In this document: one piece after another, positions 54,038 through 63,525 of the stretch
Numbering within the stretch: position 1 is the stretch's first letter
How the letters are laid out: each line of letters starts with the position of its first letter
Assembly: GCA_028873815.1 (NCBI GenBank)
Contig: JAPPNN010000035.1
Location: 1 to 64,000, forward strand
From: Gemmatimonadota bacterium
GTDB lineage: Bacteria; Gemmatimonadota; Gemmatimonadetes; Longimicrobiales; Gaopeijiaceae
Direction: 5' to 3'
Length of the DNA stretch: 64,000 bases
Program-made: the position numbers and the translations under genes
Notes under the pieces: generated by a model
Told to the model about the DNA's origin: nothing
Databases searched by the model: none
Seen by the model: only the letters and a program-made list of their open reading frames with translations

Positions 54038-57000
54038 ATGTTTCGTTGCCCCGACCGGTCGAGGGTTCCCCGGCAAACTGCTGTTCTCCTCCTCTGTCTC
54101 GCCCTGTACGGGATCACCGCGAACACCGCGTCGGCCCAGGCAACCGGATCCATTACCGGGGTCGTGACCGACGCCGCAAGTGGACAGCCGATCGCGGGGG
54201 CGCAGATTTCGATTCCTGCGCTGGGCACGGGGATTCTGTCGCGCGGTGACGGACGATTCACCCTCGTGGGCCTGCCACCCGGCACGCACGAAGTGCAAGC
54301 CGAGATGATCGGCCACCTCGCCACCTCCGAGAGCGTTGTCGTACCGGAAGGCGGCGCCGTGTTCGTCGAACTGCGGATGCAGCCGACCGTCCTCCACCTG
54401 CACGAGGTGGTCGTCACCGGAACCGCCTTCGAGGAATCGCCGGTCGACCTGCCGTATTCAGTCACGGTTTCCGGGCGTCGGTCCCTGGCCGAACAGGGAT
54501 CGCCGCAGGCGGTCGACTTCTTCCGTAACCTCGGAGCCAGCGCGGGTGTCCTCGGTGATCGCCAGGGCTGGTATACTACGCGGCCGACCGCGGCGGTGCC
54601 CGAAACGGTGGCCAGCGTGAATCTCCGCGGCATCGGGCCTTCGCGCACCCTCGTCCTGCTGAACGGCAGCCGCCAGGTGTACGTCTCGGCACGACTGCTG
54701 GGGGGTCGGTTCGTCGACGTCAATGCCTTCCCGTCGATTGCGCTCGACCGTATCGAGGTGGTGAAGGAAGGCGCCTCCGCGATCTACGGCTCGGATGCCG
54801 TCGCCGGCGTGGCCAACTTCCTTACCCGGGGGGACTTCGAGGGATTCGAGGTGTCGGGGTCGCATGAGTACCTTTCCGGCGCGGGTGACACGAACGCGGG
54901 CGCAATCTGGGGATCGAGACTCTCCGAGAGCGCGCACGCGGTCGTGTCGGCCGAGGTGGCGCTCACGCAGGCGCTGACCCCCCAGGATCGGGATTGGGCA
55001 CTGCGCCCGTTCACGTCCGGGGGCGGGGCCTGGTCGTATACGGGTAATCCCGGCGCGTTCCTTTTTCCCAGACTGACCGGCAACGAGACGAAGGAGGAGT
55101 TCGTCGCGGCGCTGGCCGATGCACAGTTCGGCGGCTGGGGCGGCGTCTTCATCGACCCGCAGTGCACGGCCTTCGGGGGCCACCTCGAGGGAGAGACCTG
55201 CCGCTTCCGCTACCAGCCCTGGGATAACCTGATCCAGGCGTCCCGCCATGTCCGGGTCTTCGGCGAACTGAACGGCGAACTGGGTGACCGGTCGCGGTAC
55301 CACGTCGAGGCCCTGTGGGCCGAGGCCTCCACCCCGGACTGGGTGACCACACCGTCGTTCCCTCCGATCTCTCCTTACAACGGGGCGCAGGTCATCACGC
55401 CGGGGAACCCGGGACGGCTGGCCTTCTGCCGGAGCCATGCGCAGGCGGCCGGATTCGCAGGTCAGGAAGCCTGTCTGCAGGACGACTGGTACTTCTACGG
55501 CCGCCTGGTGGGCAACAGCGGCCCCGGCCGTACTCTGGACCGGAAATCCCGCACCGGACGGATTGCCGGTTCGCTGGAGCGCCACATCGAGTCTCTCGGG
55601 GGGAACGAGGCCTCCCTGGAGTTTTCCGCCTCGCTTTCGCGCACCGCCGGCAACGTCAACCTCCCGGCCGAGTACGCCTACCGGAAATTCCTCGCGTTCC
55701 GCGGCTTCGGAGGCGCAAACTGCGGGGTCGACGTGGTACTCGACCCCTCCAGCCCCTCGGGCATGGCCCTGGGCGCGCTGAACGGCGCCGTGGCCGGTCA
55801 GGGGAACTGCATGTACTACAACCCCTTCAGCAACGCCCTCCAGTACTCCGCCCAACCCGGAGCACGCTACCTGGAACAGGCGAACCCGGACTACGCGCCC
55901 GGGCTCGAGAACAGCCCCGCGCTGATCGACTGGATCAACGAAGAAGTCAATCTGGACAACGCCGCGAACCTCGTGGTGGCGGATGCCATTCTCAAGGGCA
56001 CGCTGGGGGAGGAGGTCGCCGACTATGCCGTCGGGTATCAGTTCCGCTGGTTCGACGTAGAGGCCGACCCGAACGCTCCCGGCAACCTCGAACGCAATCC
56101 CTGTTCCGTCCCCGGCGACCAGACCTGCCTGGAGAAGGCGGGAGCCTTCACGTTCACGACCGGTCACTATCCCTATCACGGCGCTCAGACCGTGCACCGC
56201 TTCTTCGTCGAGTCCCAACTGGGGCTCGGATCGAGGGTGCACGCCCAGGTGGCCGCCAACTACGAGTTCCACGGGTCCGTGAGCAGCTTCGATCCGAAGC
56301 TGGCCCTGCGCGTGGACCTGGCCGAGCCGCTGGCTCTGCGCGCGTCGCTGCAGACGACGTTCCGCACGCCTTCCGTCGACGACCTCAACGAGTCCCGCAA
56401 CACCTCGCTCGAGTACGTCGCCGAGGCGGGTATCTACAAGGCGCTGGACGCCTTTGGAAACCCCGACCTGGTGCCTGAACGCGCGTTCACCTACAACGTG
56501 GGGCTCACGCTTCAGTTCCCGCGCATGCGGGCATCACTGGACTACTGGGACTACGATTTCCGCGACGTGATCGACATCATTCCCGCTACCGGAGTCACCC
56601 GCTTGTACGATCAGGGCGGCGCTTCGCGCGCGGCCGTGCAACAGTTCGTGACCTGCCCGGACGGCCCCGGCACCGGTACATGCCCTACGGCCGCCCTCGA
56701 GCGGATCGCCGTGCGCACCATCAACTGGCCTGGCATCGAGTTGTCGGGACTCGACTGGCACGTCAGCGCCCGGCTGCCCGCTGCCGAGAGCATCGTCTCG
56801 CTCGGAATGGACGGCACCTTCGTCCGGAGATTCTTCGTCCGGGCCCTCGATCTGAATGGCGTGGAGGTCTTTGGGGCCCAGGACGCCGCCGGAAAGCTGA
56901 ACTGGAACAATCCCATCGCGCCCCCGCTGCCCCAGTGGAAGAGCCGGTTCTCCGCAGGCTATCACTTTGGGGACTACAGCGTGGTCAACTACGTCAACGC

Positions 57001-57244
57001 GGTCTCCGGGTATGCAAACGAGGTCTTCCCGGACACCGAATTCGCCGATATCGACCGGTTCGTCACCTGGGACCTGAGCGTGTTGCGGCGGGCCTCGAGC
57101 AGGGCCGACGTGGCGTTGTCGGCTCTGAACCTCCTCGGCACGCCGCCTCCGCTGGTCAACTGGGAGCAGTCGTACGACGGATTCACCCACAGTCCAAAGG
57201 GGCGGCGGATCAAACTCTCGCTGACCTATCGCATGGGCGGCTGA
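54038..57244 (+). CDS. TonB-dependent receptor with an N-terminal carboxypeptidase-regulatory-like domain
   Basis: This 1068-residue outer-membrane receptor has a signal peptide (LLLCLALYGITANTASAQ), a CarboxypepD_reg-like domain (GSITGVVTDAASGQPIAGAQISIPALG, residues 32-115, shown in part), a plug domain with LRGIGPSRTLVLLNGSR, VEVVKEGASAIYGSDAVAGVANFLT near residue 260 and a 22-strand barrel. Paired cysteines occur in the outer loops (for example CRFRY, ACLQD, GANCGVD, GNCMYYNPFS), suggesting disulfides. The ligand is unknown; no SusD partner follows. The ATG with GAGGTG six bases upstream is preferred to the track's GTG 12 codons earlier. Confidence 0.94.
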   Translation: MFRCPDRSRVPRQTAVLLLCLALYGITANTASAQATGSITGVVTDAASGQPIAGAQISIPALGTGILSRGDGRFTLVGLPPGTHEVQAEMIGHLATSESVVVPEGGAVFVELRMQPTVLHLHEVVVTGTAFEESPVDLPYSVTVSGRRSLAEQGSPQAVDFFRNLGASAGVLGDRQGWYTTRPTAAVPETVASVNLRGIGPSRTLVLLNGSRQVYVSARLLGGRFVDVNAFPSIALDRIEVVKEGASAIYGSDAVAGVANFLTRGDFEGFEVSGSHEYLSGAGDTNAGAIWGSRLSESAHAVVSAEVALTQALTPQDRDWALRPFTSGGGAWSYTGNPGAFLFPRLTGNETKEEFVAALADAQFGGWGGVFIDPQCTAFGGHLEGETCRFRYQPWDNLIQASRHVRVFGELNGELGDRSRYHVEALWAEASTPDWVTTPSFPPISPYNGAQVITPGNPGRLAFCRSHAQAAGFAGQEACLQDDWYFYGRLVGNSGPGRTLDRKSRTGRIAGSLERHIESLGGNEASLEFSASLSRTAGNVNLPAEYAYRKFLAFRGFGGANCGVDVVLDPSSPSGMALGALNGAVAGQGNCMYYNPFSNALQYSAQPGARYLEQANPDYAPGLENSPALIDWINEEVNLDNAANLVVADAILKGTLGEEVADYAVGYQFRWFDVEADPNAPGNLERNPCSVPGDQTCLEKAGAFTFTTGHYPYHGAQTVHRFFVESQLGLGSRVHAQVAANYEFHGSVSSFDPKLALRVDLAEPLALRASLQTTFRTPSVDDLNESRNTSLEYVAEAGIYKALDAFGNPDLVPERAFTYNVGLTLQFPRMRASLDYWDYDFRDVIDIIPATGVTRLYDQGGASRAAVQQFVTCPDGPGTGTCPTAALERIAVRTINWPGIELSGLDWHVSARLPAAESIVSLGMDGTFVRRFFVRALDLNGVEVFGAQDAAGKLNWNNPIAPPLPQWKSRFSAGYHFGDYSVVNYVNAVSGYANEVFPDTEFADIDRFVTWDLSVLRRASSRADVALSALNLLGTPPPLVNWEQSYDGFTHSPKGRRIKLSLTYRMGG

Positions 57245-57313
57245 TCCCCGGCCGCTCTCCCCCGGCGGCCTGCCACTTCCGCATGCCGTGGCGCCAGTCC
57301 ACATTAATGGACC

Positions 57314-58243
57314 ATGGCCACCAACGAGACGACGACTCCGCACCGGGACCGGCGCACGGACCTGCTCGATCCGGCCACCCTGGCGCAACTCGGCGGGATC
57401 GACATCATCGCGCGGCAGGTGGTGCAGGGCTTTCTGCTGGGCCTGCATCGTTCGCCGAACCGGGGATTCTCCGCCGAATTCGCGGAACTGCGGCAGTACC
57501 AGCCGGGCGACGACCTGCGGACGCTGGATTGGCGGATGTTCGCCCGTTCGGACCGCTTCTACGTCAAGCAGTACGAGGAAGAGACCAACCTGCGGGCCTA
57601 CATGCTGCTCGACATCAGCGAGTCCATGGCCTGGTCGTCGCAGGCCCGCCTCCCCTCGAAGCTCTGGTACGCGAAGCATCTGGCCGCGGCCTTGTCGCTG
57701 ATCCTGATCCGGCAGGGAGACATCGTGGGACTGATCGCCTTCCACGAGAGGATCGTGCGGCAGACGCAGGCCCGCGGGGGCAAGGTACACTGGCGGCTTC
57801 TGCTTCAGCACCTTCACACGCTCCAGGGCGGAGGGCGCACGGAAGCCGAGTCCGCGCTGAAAAGCGTGGCCATGAGGCTCAAGCGGAAGGGTCTCGTGAT
57901 CCTGATTTCCGATCTCCTGGTCGACCCCGAAGGGACTGCCAAAGCCCTGATCTATCTGCAGCACACCGGCCACGAGGTGCTGGTCTTCCACCTGATCGAC
58001 CCCGGCGAACGCGACCTGCCCACCACGGGCGAGACACGGTTTGTGGATCCAGAGACGGGGGATTCGCTCCAGGTGTCGGTCGCGGACATGCGGCGCCAAT
58101 ACCGCAATGCCGTGGAGGAAGCCGTAGCCGAGTGGACCACAGCCCTGACGAGTCGCGGGATCGCGTACTCGACGATCGGCACTGACGAACCCCTTTCGCG
58201 GGCGCTCCGGCTCTATTTGTGGAAGCGCCAGCGTCTTCCCTGA
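57314..58243 (+). CDS. DUF58-domain protein (MoxR-associated VWA-like family)
   Basis: The 309-residue DUF58 protein carries the family signature YQPGDDLRTLDWRMFARSDRFYVKQYEEE near residue 63 (shown in part) and a VWA-like start LLDISESM (DxSxS) near residue 98. Such proteins act with a MoxR AAA+ ATPase and BatA/B proteins in envelope or complex assembly. Here the usual MoxR gene does not lie upstream; a TonB receptor does. The protein is predicted to be soluble or cytoplasmic. The next gene is a BatA-type protein starting two bases after its stop. Confidence 0.9.
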   Translation: MATNETTTPHRDRRTDLLDPATLAQLGGIDIIARQVVQGFLLGLHRSPNRGFSAEFAELRQYQPGDDLRTLDWRMFARSDRFYVKQYEEETNLRAYMLLDISESMAWSSQARLPSKLWYAKHLAAALSLILIRQGDIVGLIAFHERIVRQTQARGGKVHWRLLLQHLHTLQGGGRTEAESALKSVAMRLKRKGLVILISDLLVDPEGTAKALIYLQHTGHEVLVFHLIDPGERDLPTTGETRFVDPETGDSLQVSVADMRRQYRNAVEEAVAEWTTALTSRGIAYSTIGTDEPLSRALRLYLWKRQRLP

Positions 58244-58244
58244 C

Positions 58245-60206
58245 GTGGGCTTCCTCAACCCCCTGTTTCTTCTGGCCGGCGTCGCGGTGCTCGTGCCCGT
58301 GATCCTGCATCTCTTCTATCGGCAGGAAAGCAAGACCTTCACCTTCCCCGCCATTCGCTACCTGCTCCGGACCGAAAAGGACCACGCCCGCCAGATCCGT
58401 ACACAGCAGCTCCTGCTGCTCCTGCTCCGCGTGGCCGCGGTCCTGCTGCTGGTCGTGCTGGGAGCACGGATCCACATCCCCGGTCCCGGCGGGAGCCACG
58501 ACCCGACCGCCCTGGCACTGGTGCTCGACAATTCGCTCAGCGCTACGATCATCGAGGACGGACGCCGCCGGCTGGACACGTTGAAGGCCGTCGCGCAAAT
58601 GAGCGTGGAGGCTGCAAGCTACGACGACGTCATCTGGGTCGTCCGGGCCGGCAGCCCCTGGGAGGTTGCCGTGCCGGCGGGCCTTGCCCAGGCCGCTCTG
58701 GCCATTGAGGAGACAGGCCCCAGCCACGGGCGGGGCGACCTGACCCACGCGATCGCGCGAGCTCGGGCGCTGGTCGCCCAGAGCGACCTGCCGCGACGGG
58801 AAGTGCACGTCTTTACGGATCTCCAGGCGACGGCGTTTTCAGGGTCCGCGGGCGGAGACCCCGATGTCCCGGTCATTGTCTTCGCCGCCCCCTCCGGTCA
58901 GCTGGACAACCGCGGTATCGACGGGGTTTCGATCGGCGGTGGACTCCCTCCGCTCCAGGGGCGGCGCGCGGAGGCCGCGGTCTCGATTTCGGGCGGACCG
59001 GCGGGCGACACCGTCGGCGTGCGCCTCTACGTGGGCGACCAGGTGCGCGCCGCGGCAGCAGCGCCCGCAGGCGCCACGATTCGTCTGCCCATGGGCCCGT
59101 TCCCGTCCGGACGGGTCGACGGCTACGCCGAGATCGATCCGGACCCCCTCACCGGTGACGACCGCCACTTCTTCTCCTTCATGGTCCGGGACCCCACACC
59201 GGTGGCGGCCGTCGGTTCCACACCCTTCTTTCTTGCCGAAGCGCTCGCCGTCCTGGAGGAAAGTGAGCGCATCTCGCTCGGTGGCGCGGGTCGCGCGGCC
59301 ACGCTCATCAACCTCGGTGGCGAGGGACTGCAGGCGCGCGCAACCTCGCAGAGCGCGCTTGTGGTGCCTCTCGCCGATCCGGCCCGGCTCCCCGCGCTGA
59401 ATCTCCGCCTCGCCGAAGCGGGCATTCCCTATCGCTATCAACCGGGGCCCGAAGAGGGGGCCCGAGTCGTGCAGAGCGACCTCCCGCTGGATCTGGAGGG
59501 CCTCGACATCCGCCGCTTCTACAGGGTGGTACCCGCCGACTCGGCCGAAGACCCCACCGGGACCGCCGATGCCGCGGACGGTAGTGGAGGCACGAGCCCG
59601 GCCACCGCCGGCGACGGGTCCCTGGCCACACTGTCCACCGGTGATCCATGGCTCCTGGCCGGCACCGCCCCGACCGGACCCTATATCCTGCTCGCATCAC
59701 CCATGGATGAGCAGTCGACCAGCCTGCCCGTGTCCGCGGCCATGATTCCGTTGCTGGAATGGGTGATCGAACGCCGGTTCGGGGACGCGGCAGGTGTTTC
59801 CGGGGTTGCCGCGGGGACGAGCTTTCGACCTTCGCCCCTGGCCAGCGCCGTCCGCGGTCCCGACGGCACCGTGCAACCGGTCGACGGGGATCAGCCCTTC
59901 CTCGAGACGGCGGCGGCAGGGATCTACCACGTGCTCGCCGGCGACAGCGTACTGCAAGCCATCCCGGTCAATCCACCGGCGGCCGAGGGCCGACTCGCGC
60001 CCGCTTCGCGCGGCGAGGTCAGGCGCACCGTCCGTGGAGTGCGCGACATCGTCGACGACGCCTCCGCGTGGTCGCGTCACATCTTCCGGGCGGGTCGCGG
60101 GCCGGAGCCCTGGCGGCCGCTCGCGGCCATCATCCTGGCGCTGCTTGTCCTGGAGACCGTCGTTGCCGCGTCGCGCGCGCTCCGCACCCGGCCAACCGGT
60201 GCATAG
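58245..60206 (+). CDS. BatA-like membrane protein with VWA domain
   Basis: The 653-residue protein begins with the BatA N-terminal region (two membrane segments, GFLNPLFLLAGVAVLVPVILHLFY and LLLLLLRVAAVLLLVVLGARI) and a VWA domain with a MIDAS-like DNSLSATI near residue 95, a second half GRGDLTHAIARARAL and VHVFTDLQATAF. A long acidic central region (ADSAEDPTGTADAADG) and a C-terminal membrane segment (PLAAIILALLVLETVVA) complete it. The family works with MoxR and DUF58 proteins. The start is GTG. It overlaps mfd by eight bases. Confidence 0.88.
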   Translation: MGFLNPLFLLAGVAVLVPVILHLFYRQESKTFTFPAIRYLLRTEKDHARQIRTQQLLLLLLRVAAVLLLVVLGARIHIPGPGGSHDPTALALVLDNSLSATIIEDGRRRLDTLKAVAQMSVEAASYDDVIWVVRAGSPWEVAVPAGLAQAALAIEETGPSHGRGDLTHAIARARALVAQSDLPRREVHVFTDLQATAFSGSAGGDPDVPVIVFAAPSGQLDNRGIDGVSIGGGLPPLQGRRAEAAVSISGGPAGDTVGVRLYVGDQVRAAAAAPAGATIRLPMGPFPSGRVDGYAEIDPDPLTGDDRHFFSFMVRDPTPVAAVGSTPFFLAEALAVLEESERISLGGAGRAATLINLGGEGLQARATSQSALVVPLADPARLPALNLRLAEAGIPYRYQPGPEEGARVVQSDLPLDLEGLDIRRFYRVVPADSAEDPTGTADAADGSGGTSPATAGDGSLATLSTGDPWLLAGTAPTGPYILLASPMDEQSTSLPVSAAMIPLLEWVIERRFGDAAGVSGVAAGTSFRPSPLASAVRGPDGTVQPVDGDQPFLETAAAGIYHVLAGDSVLQAIPVNPPAAEGRLAPASRGEVRRTVRGVRDIVDDASAWSRHIFRAGRGPEPWRPLAAIILALLVLETVVAASRALRTRPTGA

Positions 60207-63200
60207 CCGCGGTCCCACCGCGGCCCCACACCCCGCCACGGCCGCGCTCGCGCGCACTCCCGCCTTCCGCGAACTGCTCCGAAGCATCCCCTCGGCCGGC
60301 GGTTCCATCAGGGTGGGAGGTGCGGCCGGTTCCCTGCCCGCCACGGCCGTCGCAGCGCTTGCCGACCAACTGCCCACCCGGCTCTGGGTTCTCACCGCAT
60401 CCGCGCCGGACAAGGCCGCCGAGTATCTCGGCGATCTGGAAGCCCTGACGGGCCCGGGGTCGGTGGTGCCGTATCCGCAAAGCGAAGACCTTGCAGCGGA
60501 CGGCGACGGCAACGACGAGGTCGAAGGACAGCGGGTCGAGGCGGTCGAGGCACTGCTCGCGGGCCAGGCGCGAGTGATGGTCGCGACCCACCGCGCGCTT
60601 CAGGAACTTGCCCCGATACCGGACGATCTGGCCGAATTGCGCTTCACGGTCGCGACCGGCAGCCGTTTGCGGCGCGATGCGCTGATCGAGGCCCTCGAGG
60701 CACGCGGGTTCGAGCGGTCCCCCATGGTGGAGGCCGCAGGCAGCTACACGGTGCGCGGCGGTCTGATCGATGTCTTCTCCTACGGCGCGGCCGGTCCCGT
60801 ACGAATCGAATTCCTGGGTGACGAAATCGAGTCCATCCGCCACTTCGGCATCCTCGACCAACGGTCGACGGAGACCGTGGCCCGGGCGGACATCCTTCCC
60901 GTGCGGTTCGGTGCCACGATCGATACCGCGCGACGGACGGACTGCTCCCTCCTGGATCGTCTGCCGCGTGACACGGTTCTGGTGCGGATCGGCGAGGACC
61001 TGATGCGCGAGGAGGCCGGGGCGGCGTGGAAGCGCGCGGACACTCGCTATCGCGATGCCCTGCGCTACGGCAACCCGGCCACCGATCCGGCGACCATCCT
61101 CCTGACACCCGAGGGGCTCGAGGAGCGCGTCGCCCGATACGGCCGCGTCGCCTTCGCCGCGGAACACGTGGGAAGCGTCGTCTTCCAGGCGCGCAGGCCG
61201 CCGGCGATCGACAGGCAAATCGGGCGTCTGCGGACGTTCCTGTCCGCCGCGGCCGAAGCGGGAGAAGAGACGTTCGTCCTCTGCGACAACGACGGCCAGG
61301 CCAGCCGGCTCGACGACCTGCTCGCGGACCGCCAGGGGACGCCTCCCGCAGGGTGTCACCTGGTCGTGGGTTCACTCGTCAATGGCTATCTTATAGCAGA
61401 TTCAAACCCTTCTGTCAATATTCTCACGGATCACGAGATCTTTCGGCGCGGCCGCAAGCTGCGCCGGCGGCGGCGCTTCCGCGGCTCCGCGTCGCTGGAG
61501 AGCCTGGCCCAGCTCAGCCCGGGTGACCACGTCGTCCACATGGAACACGGCATCGGGCGTTTCCGCGGTCTGGAAGGGGTCGAGATCGGGGGTGAGTCGA
61601 TCGAGGCGCTCGTCATCGGTTACGCGGGCGGCGAAGTGCTGCGGGTCCCGGTCTACCGGCTCGACGAGGTGGAACGCTGGGTCGGGACCCACCCCGACGA
61701 CAAGCCGGCGAGCCTGCACCGGATCGGCGGGCAGCGCTGGAAGCGGCTCAGGCGGAAGACCGAGGCCGCGATCCACCAGATGACCGCCGAGTTGCTGGAC
61801 CTGTACGCCGTGCGCCGGGCCCGCCCGGGCTACGCCTTCTCCCCGGACACCCGCTGGCAGCGCGAGATGGAGGCGGCCTTCGTATACGAGGACACACCCG
61901 ACCAGCGCACCGCCGTCGAGGACGTCAAGCGGGACATGGAGTCGTCAGGTGTGATGGACCGCCTCGTATGCGGCGACGCCGGCTACGGCAAGACGGAGGT
62001 CGCCATTCGGGCAGCCTTCAAGGCCGTCCAGGACGGAAAGCAGGTAGCGGTGCTGGCCCCCACCACCGTGCTCGTGGCGCAGCATGCCAGGACCTTCGGC
62101 GACCGGCTCGCCGAGTATCCGGTGGTGGTCCGCTCCCTTTCCCGGTTCGACCCTCCCCGCCGGCAGCGCGAGGTGGCAGCCGGCCTCCTGGACGGCACGG
62201 TCGACATCGTGATCGGCACCCACCGCCTCCTCTCGGGCGACATCGCGTTTCGCGACCTGGGGCTCGTGGTCATCGACGAGGAGCAGCGGCTCGGCGTGCG
62301 CCAGAAGGAGCGTCTGAAGAGACTTCGCACCACGGTGGACGCACTCACCCTGACGGCGACGCCCATCCCCCGCACCCTGTACCTGTCGCTTGCGGGCATT
62401 CGCGATCTGTCGCTCATGCGGACCCCGCCCAGGGACCGCATGGCCATCGTCACCCATGTCATCTCCTGGAGCGATCACCTGATCGCCGAAGCCTGCCAAC
62501 GGGAACTCGACCGCGGCGGGCAGGTGTTCTTTCTCCACAACCGCGTCGAGACGATCGAGACGGCGGCCGAACGCGTGCGCCGCCTCGTGGGCGATGCGAC
62601 CGTCGACGTGGCCCACGGCCAGATGGGGACCGGTCCGCTGGACCGCGCCATGACCCGCTTCGTGGATGGGCAGACCCAGGTGCTCGTCTGCTCCTCGATC
62701 ATCGAGAACGGACTGGACGTGGCCAACGCCAATACCCTGATCGTTGCCGGGGCGCATCGCTTCGGCCTCTCCCAGCTCTACCAGATCCGCGGGAGAGTCG
62801 GGCGCTGGGACCGCCGCGCGTACTGCTACCTGGTGGTGCCGGACAACATCACGGAGGAAGCCGAAAAGCGCCTGCAGGTGCTCGAGCACTTTACCGAGCT
62901 CGGCAGCGGCTACCAGATTGCCCTCAGGGACCTTGAGGTCCGCGGCGCGGGCAACCTCCTCGGCGAACACCAATCAGGGTTTGCGCACGCGGTCGGCCTG
63001 GACACCTACATGCGGCTCATGGAAGACGCAGTGCGCCGGGTGCGCGAAGGAGACCGGGGCGTCCGTCATCCACGCCCGGAGATTACGATGGCGGACAGTG
63101 CGTACCTGCCGGACGACTATATTCAGGACCAGCACCAGAAGCTCCACCTGTATCGCCGTCTCGCAAAGGTGTCCGGACCGTGCGAAGTGGAGGCCCTCTC

Positions 63201-63525
63201 CGATGAGATCACGGATCGCTTCGGACAGCCGCCTGCGGCGGTGAGACGGTTGCTGGACCAGTCGCTGCTGGGGCTCGCCGGCCGCAGCGCCGGAGTCGAT
63301 CGCATTCTGGTAAGGGGGAGCAGGGCGCGCGTCAACTTCCGTCCCGAAGTCGTCCCGCGCATTTCGGCTCTGGAAGGAACACTGAAGGGTGAAGCCGTGG
63401 CGATGGAGGTTCGCAGAATCGCTCCGCTCTCGGTAACCTTCGCTTGTGAGCAGGCGGACAGGCTTGCCCCTGTGCTGGTGCACGCGCTGGAAACGCTCGG
63501 AGGAGGCAGTAATGGAAACATATAG
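60199..63525 (+). CDS. mfd: Transcription-repair coupling factor Mfd
   Basis: Mfd removes RNA polymerase stalled at DNA damage and recruits UvrA. The 1108-residue protein has the UvrB-like N-terminal part, the RNA-polymerase-interaction domain (DHVVHMEHGIGRF near residue 445), and the RecG-like helicase core with Walker A CGDAGYGKTEVAIRAAF near residue 592, the DEEQ box VIDEEQRLGV near residue 692, TATPIPRTLYLSL near residue 717 and QIRGRVGR near residue 866, followed by the C-terminal UvrA-blocking D7 domain. The start is a GTG overlapping BatA; the track ORF runs 135 codons further back in another frame. A short cluster of rare AT-rich codons lies near residues 394-412. Confidence 0.97.
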   Translation: MHSRGPTAAPHPATAALARTPAFRELLRSIPSAGGSIRVGGAAGSLPATAVAALADQLPTRLWVLTASAPDKAAEYLGDLEALTGPGSVVPYPQSEDLAADGDGNDEVEGQRVEAVEALLAGQARVMVATHRALQELAPIPDDLAELRFTVATGSRLRRDALIEALEARGFERSPMVEAAGSYTVRGGLIDVFSYGAAGPVRIEFLGDEIESIRHFGILDQRSTETVARADILPVRFGATIDTARRTDCSLLDRLPRDTVLVRIGEDLMREEAGAAWKRADTRYRDALRYGNPATDPATILLTPEGLEERVARYGRVAFAAEHVGSVVFQARRPPAIDRQIGRLRTFLSAAAEAGEETFVLCDNDGQASRLDDLLADRQGTPPAGCHLVVGSLVNGYLIADSNPSVNILTDHEIFRRGRKLRRRRRFRGSASLESLAQLSPGDHVVHMEHGIGRFRGLEGVEIGGESIEALVIGYAGGEVLRVPVYRLDEVERWVGTHPDDKPASLHRIGGQRWKRLRRKTEAAIHQMTAELLDLYAVRRARPGYAFSPDTRWQREMEAAFVYEDTPDQRTAVEDVKRDMESSGVMDRLVCGDAGYGKTEVAIRAAFKAVQDGKQVAVLAPTTVLVAQHARTFGDRLAEYPVVVRSLSRFDPPRRQREVAAGLLDGTVDIVIGTHRLLSGDIAFRDLGLVVIDEEQRLGVRQKERLKRLRTTVDALTLTATPIPRTLYLSLAGIRDLSLMRTPPRDRMAIVTHVISWSDHLIAEACQRELDRGGQVFFLHNRVETIETAAERVRRLVGDATVDVAHGQMGTGPLDRAMTRFVDGQTQVLVCSSIIENGLDVANANTLIVAGAHRFGLSQLYQIRGRVGRWDRRAYCYLVVPDNITEEAEKRLQVLEHFTELGSGYQIALRDLEVRGAGNLLGEHQSGFAHAVGLDTYMRLMEDAVRRVREGDRGVRHPRPEITMADSAYLPDDYIQDQHQKLHLYRRLAKVSGPCEVEALSDEITDRFGQPPAAVRRLLDQSLLGLAGRSAGVDRILVRGSRARVNFRPEVVPRISALEGTLKGEAVAMEVRRIAPLSVTFACEQADRLAPVLVHALETLGGGSNGNI

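Noticed and set aside
54458-56272. A 604-residue minus-strand ORF opposite the TonB receptor
   Set aside because: Shadow frame; the receptor on the plus strand has signal peptide, plug and barrel features.
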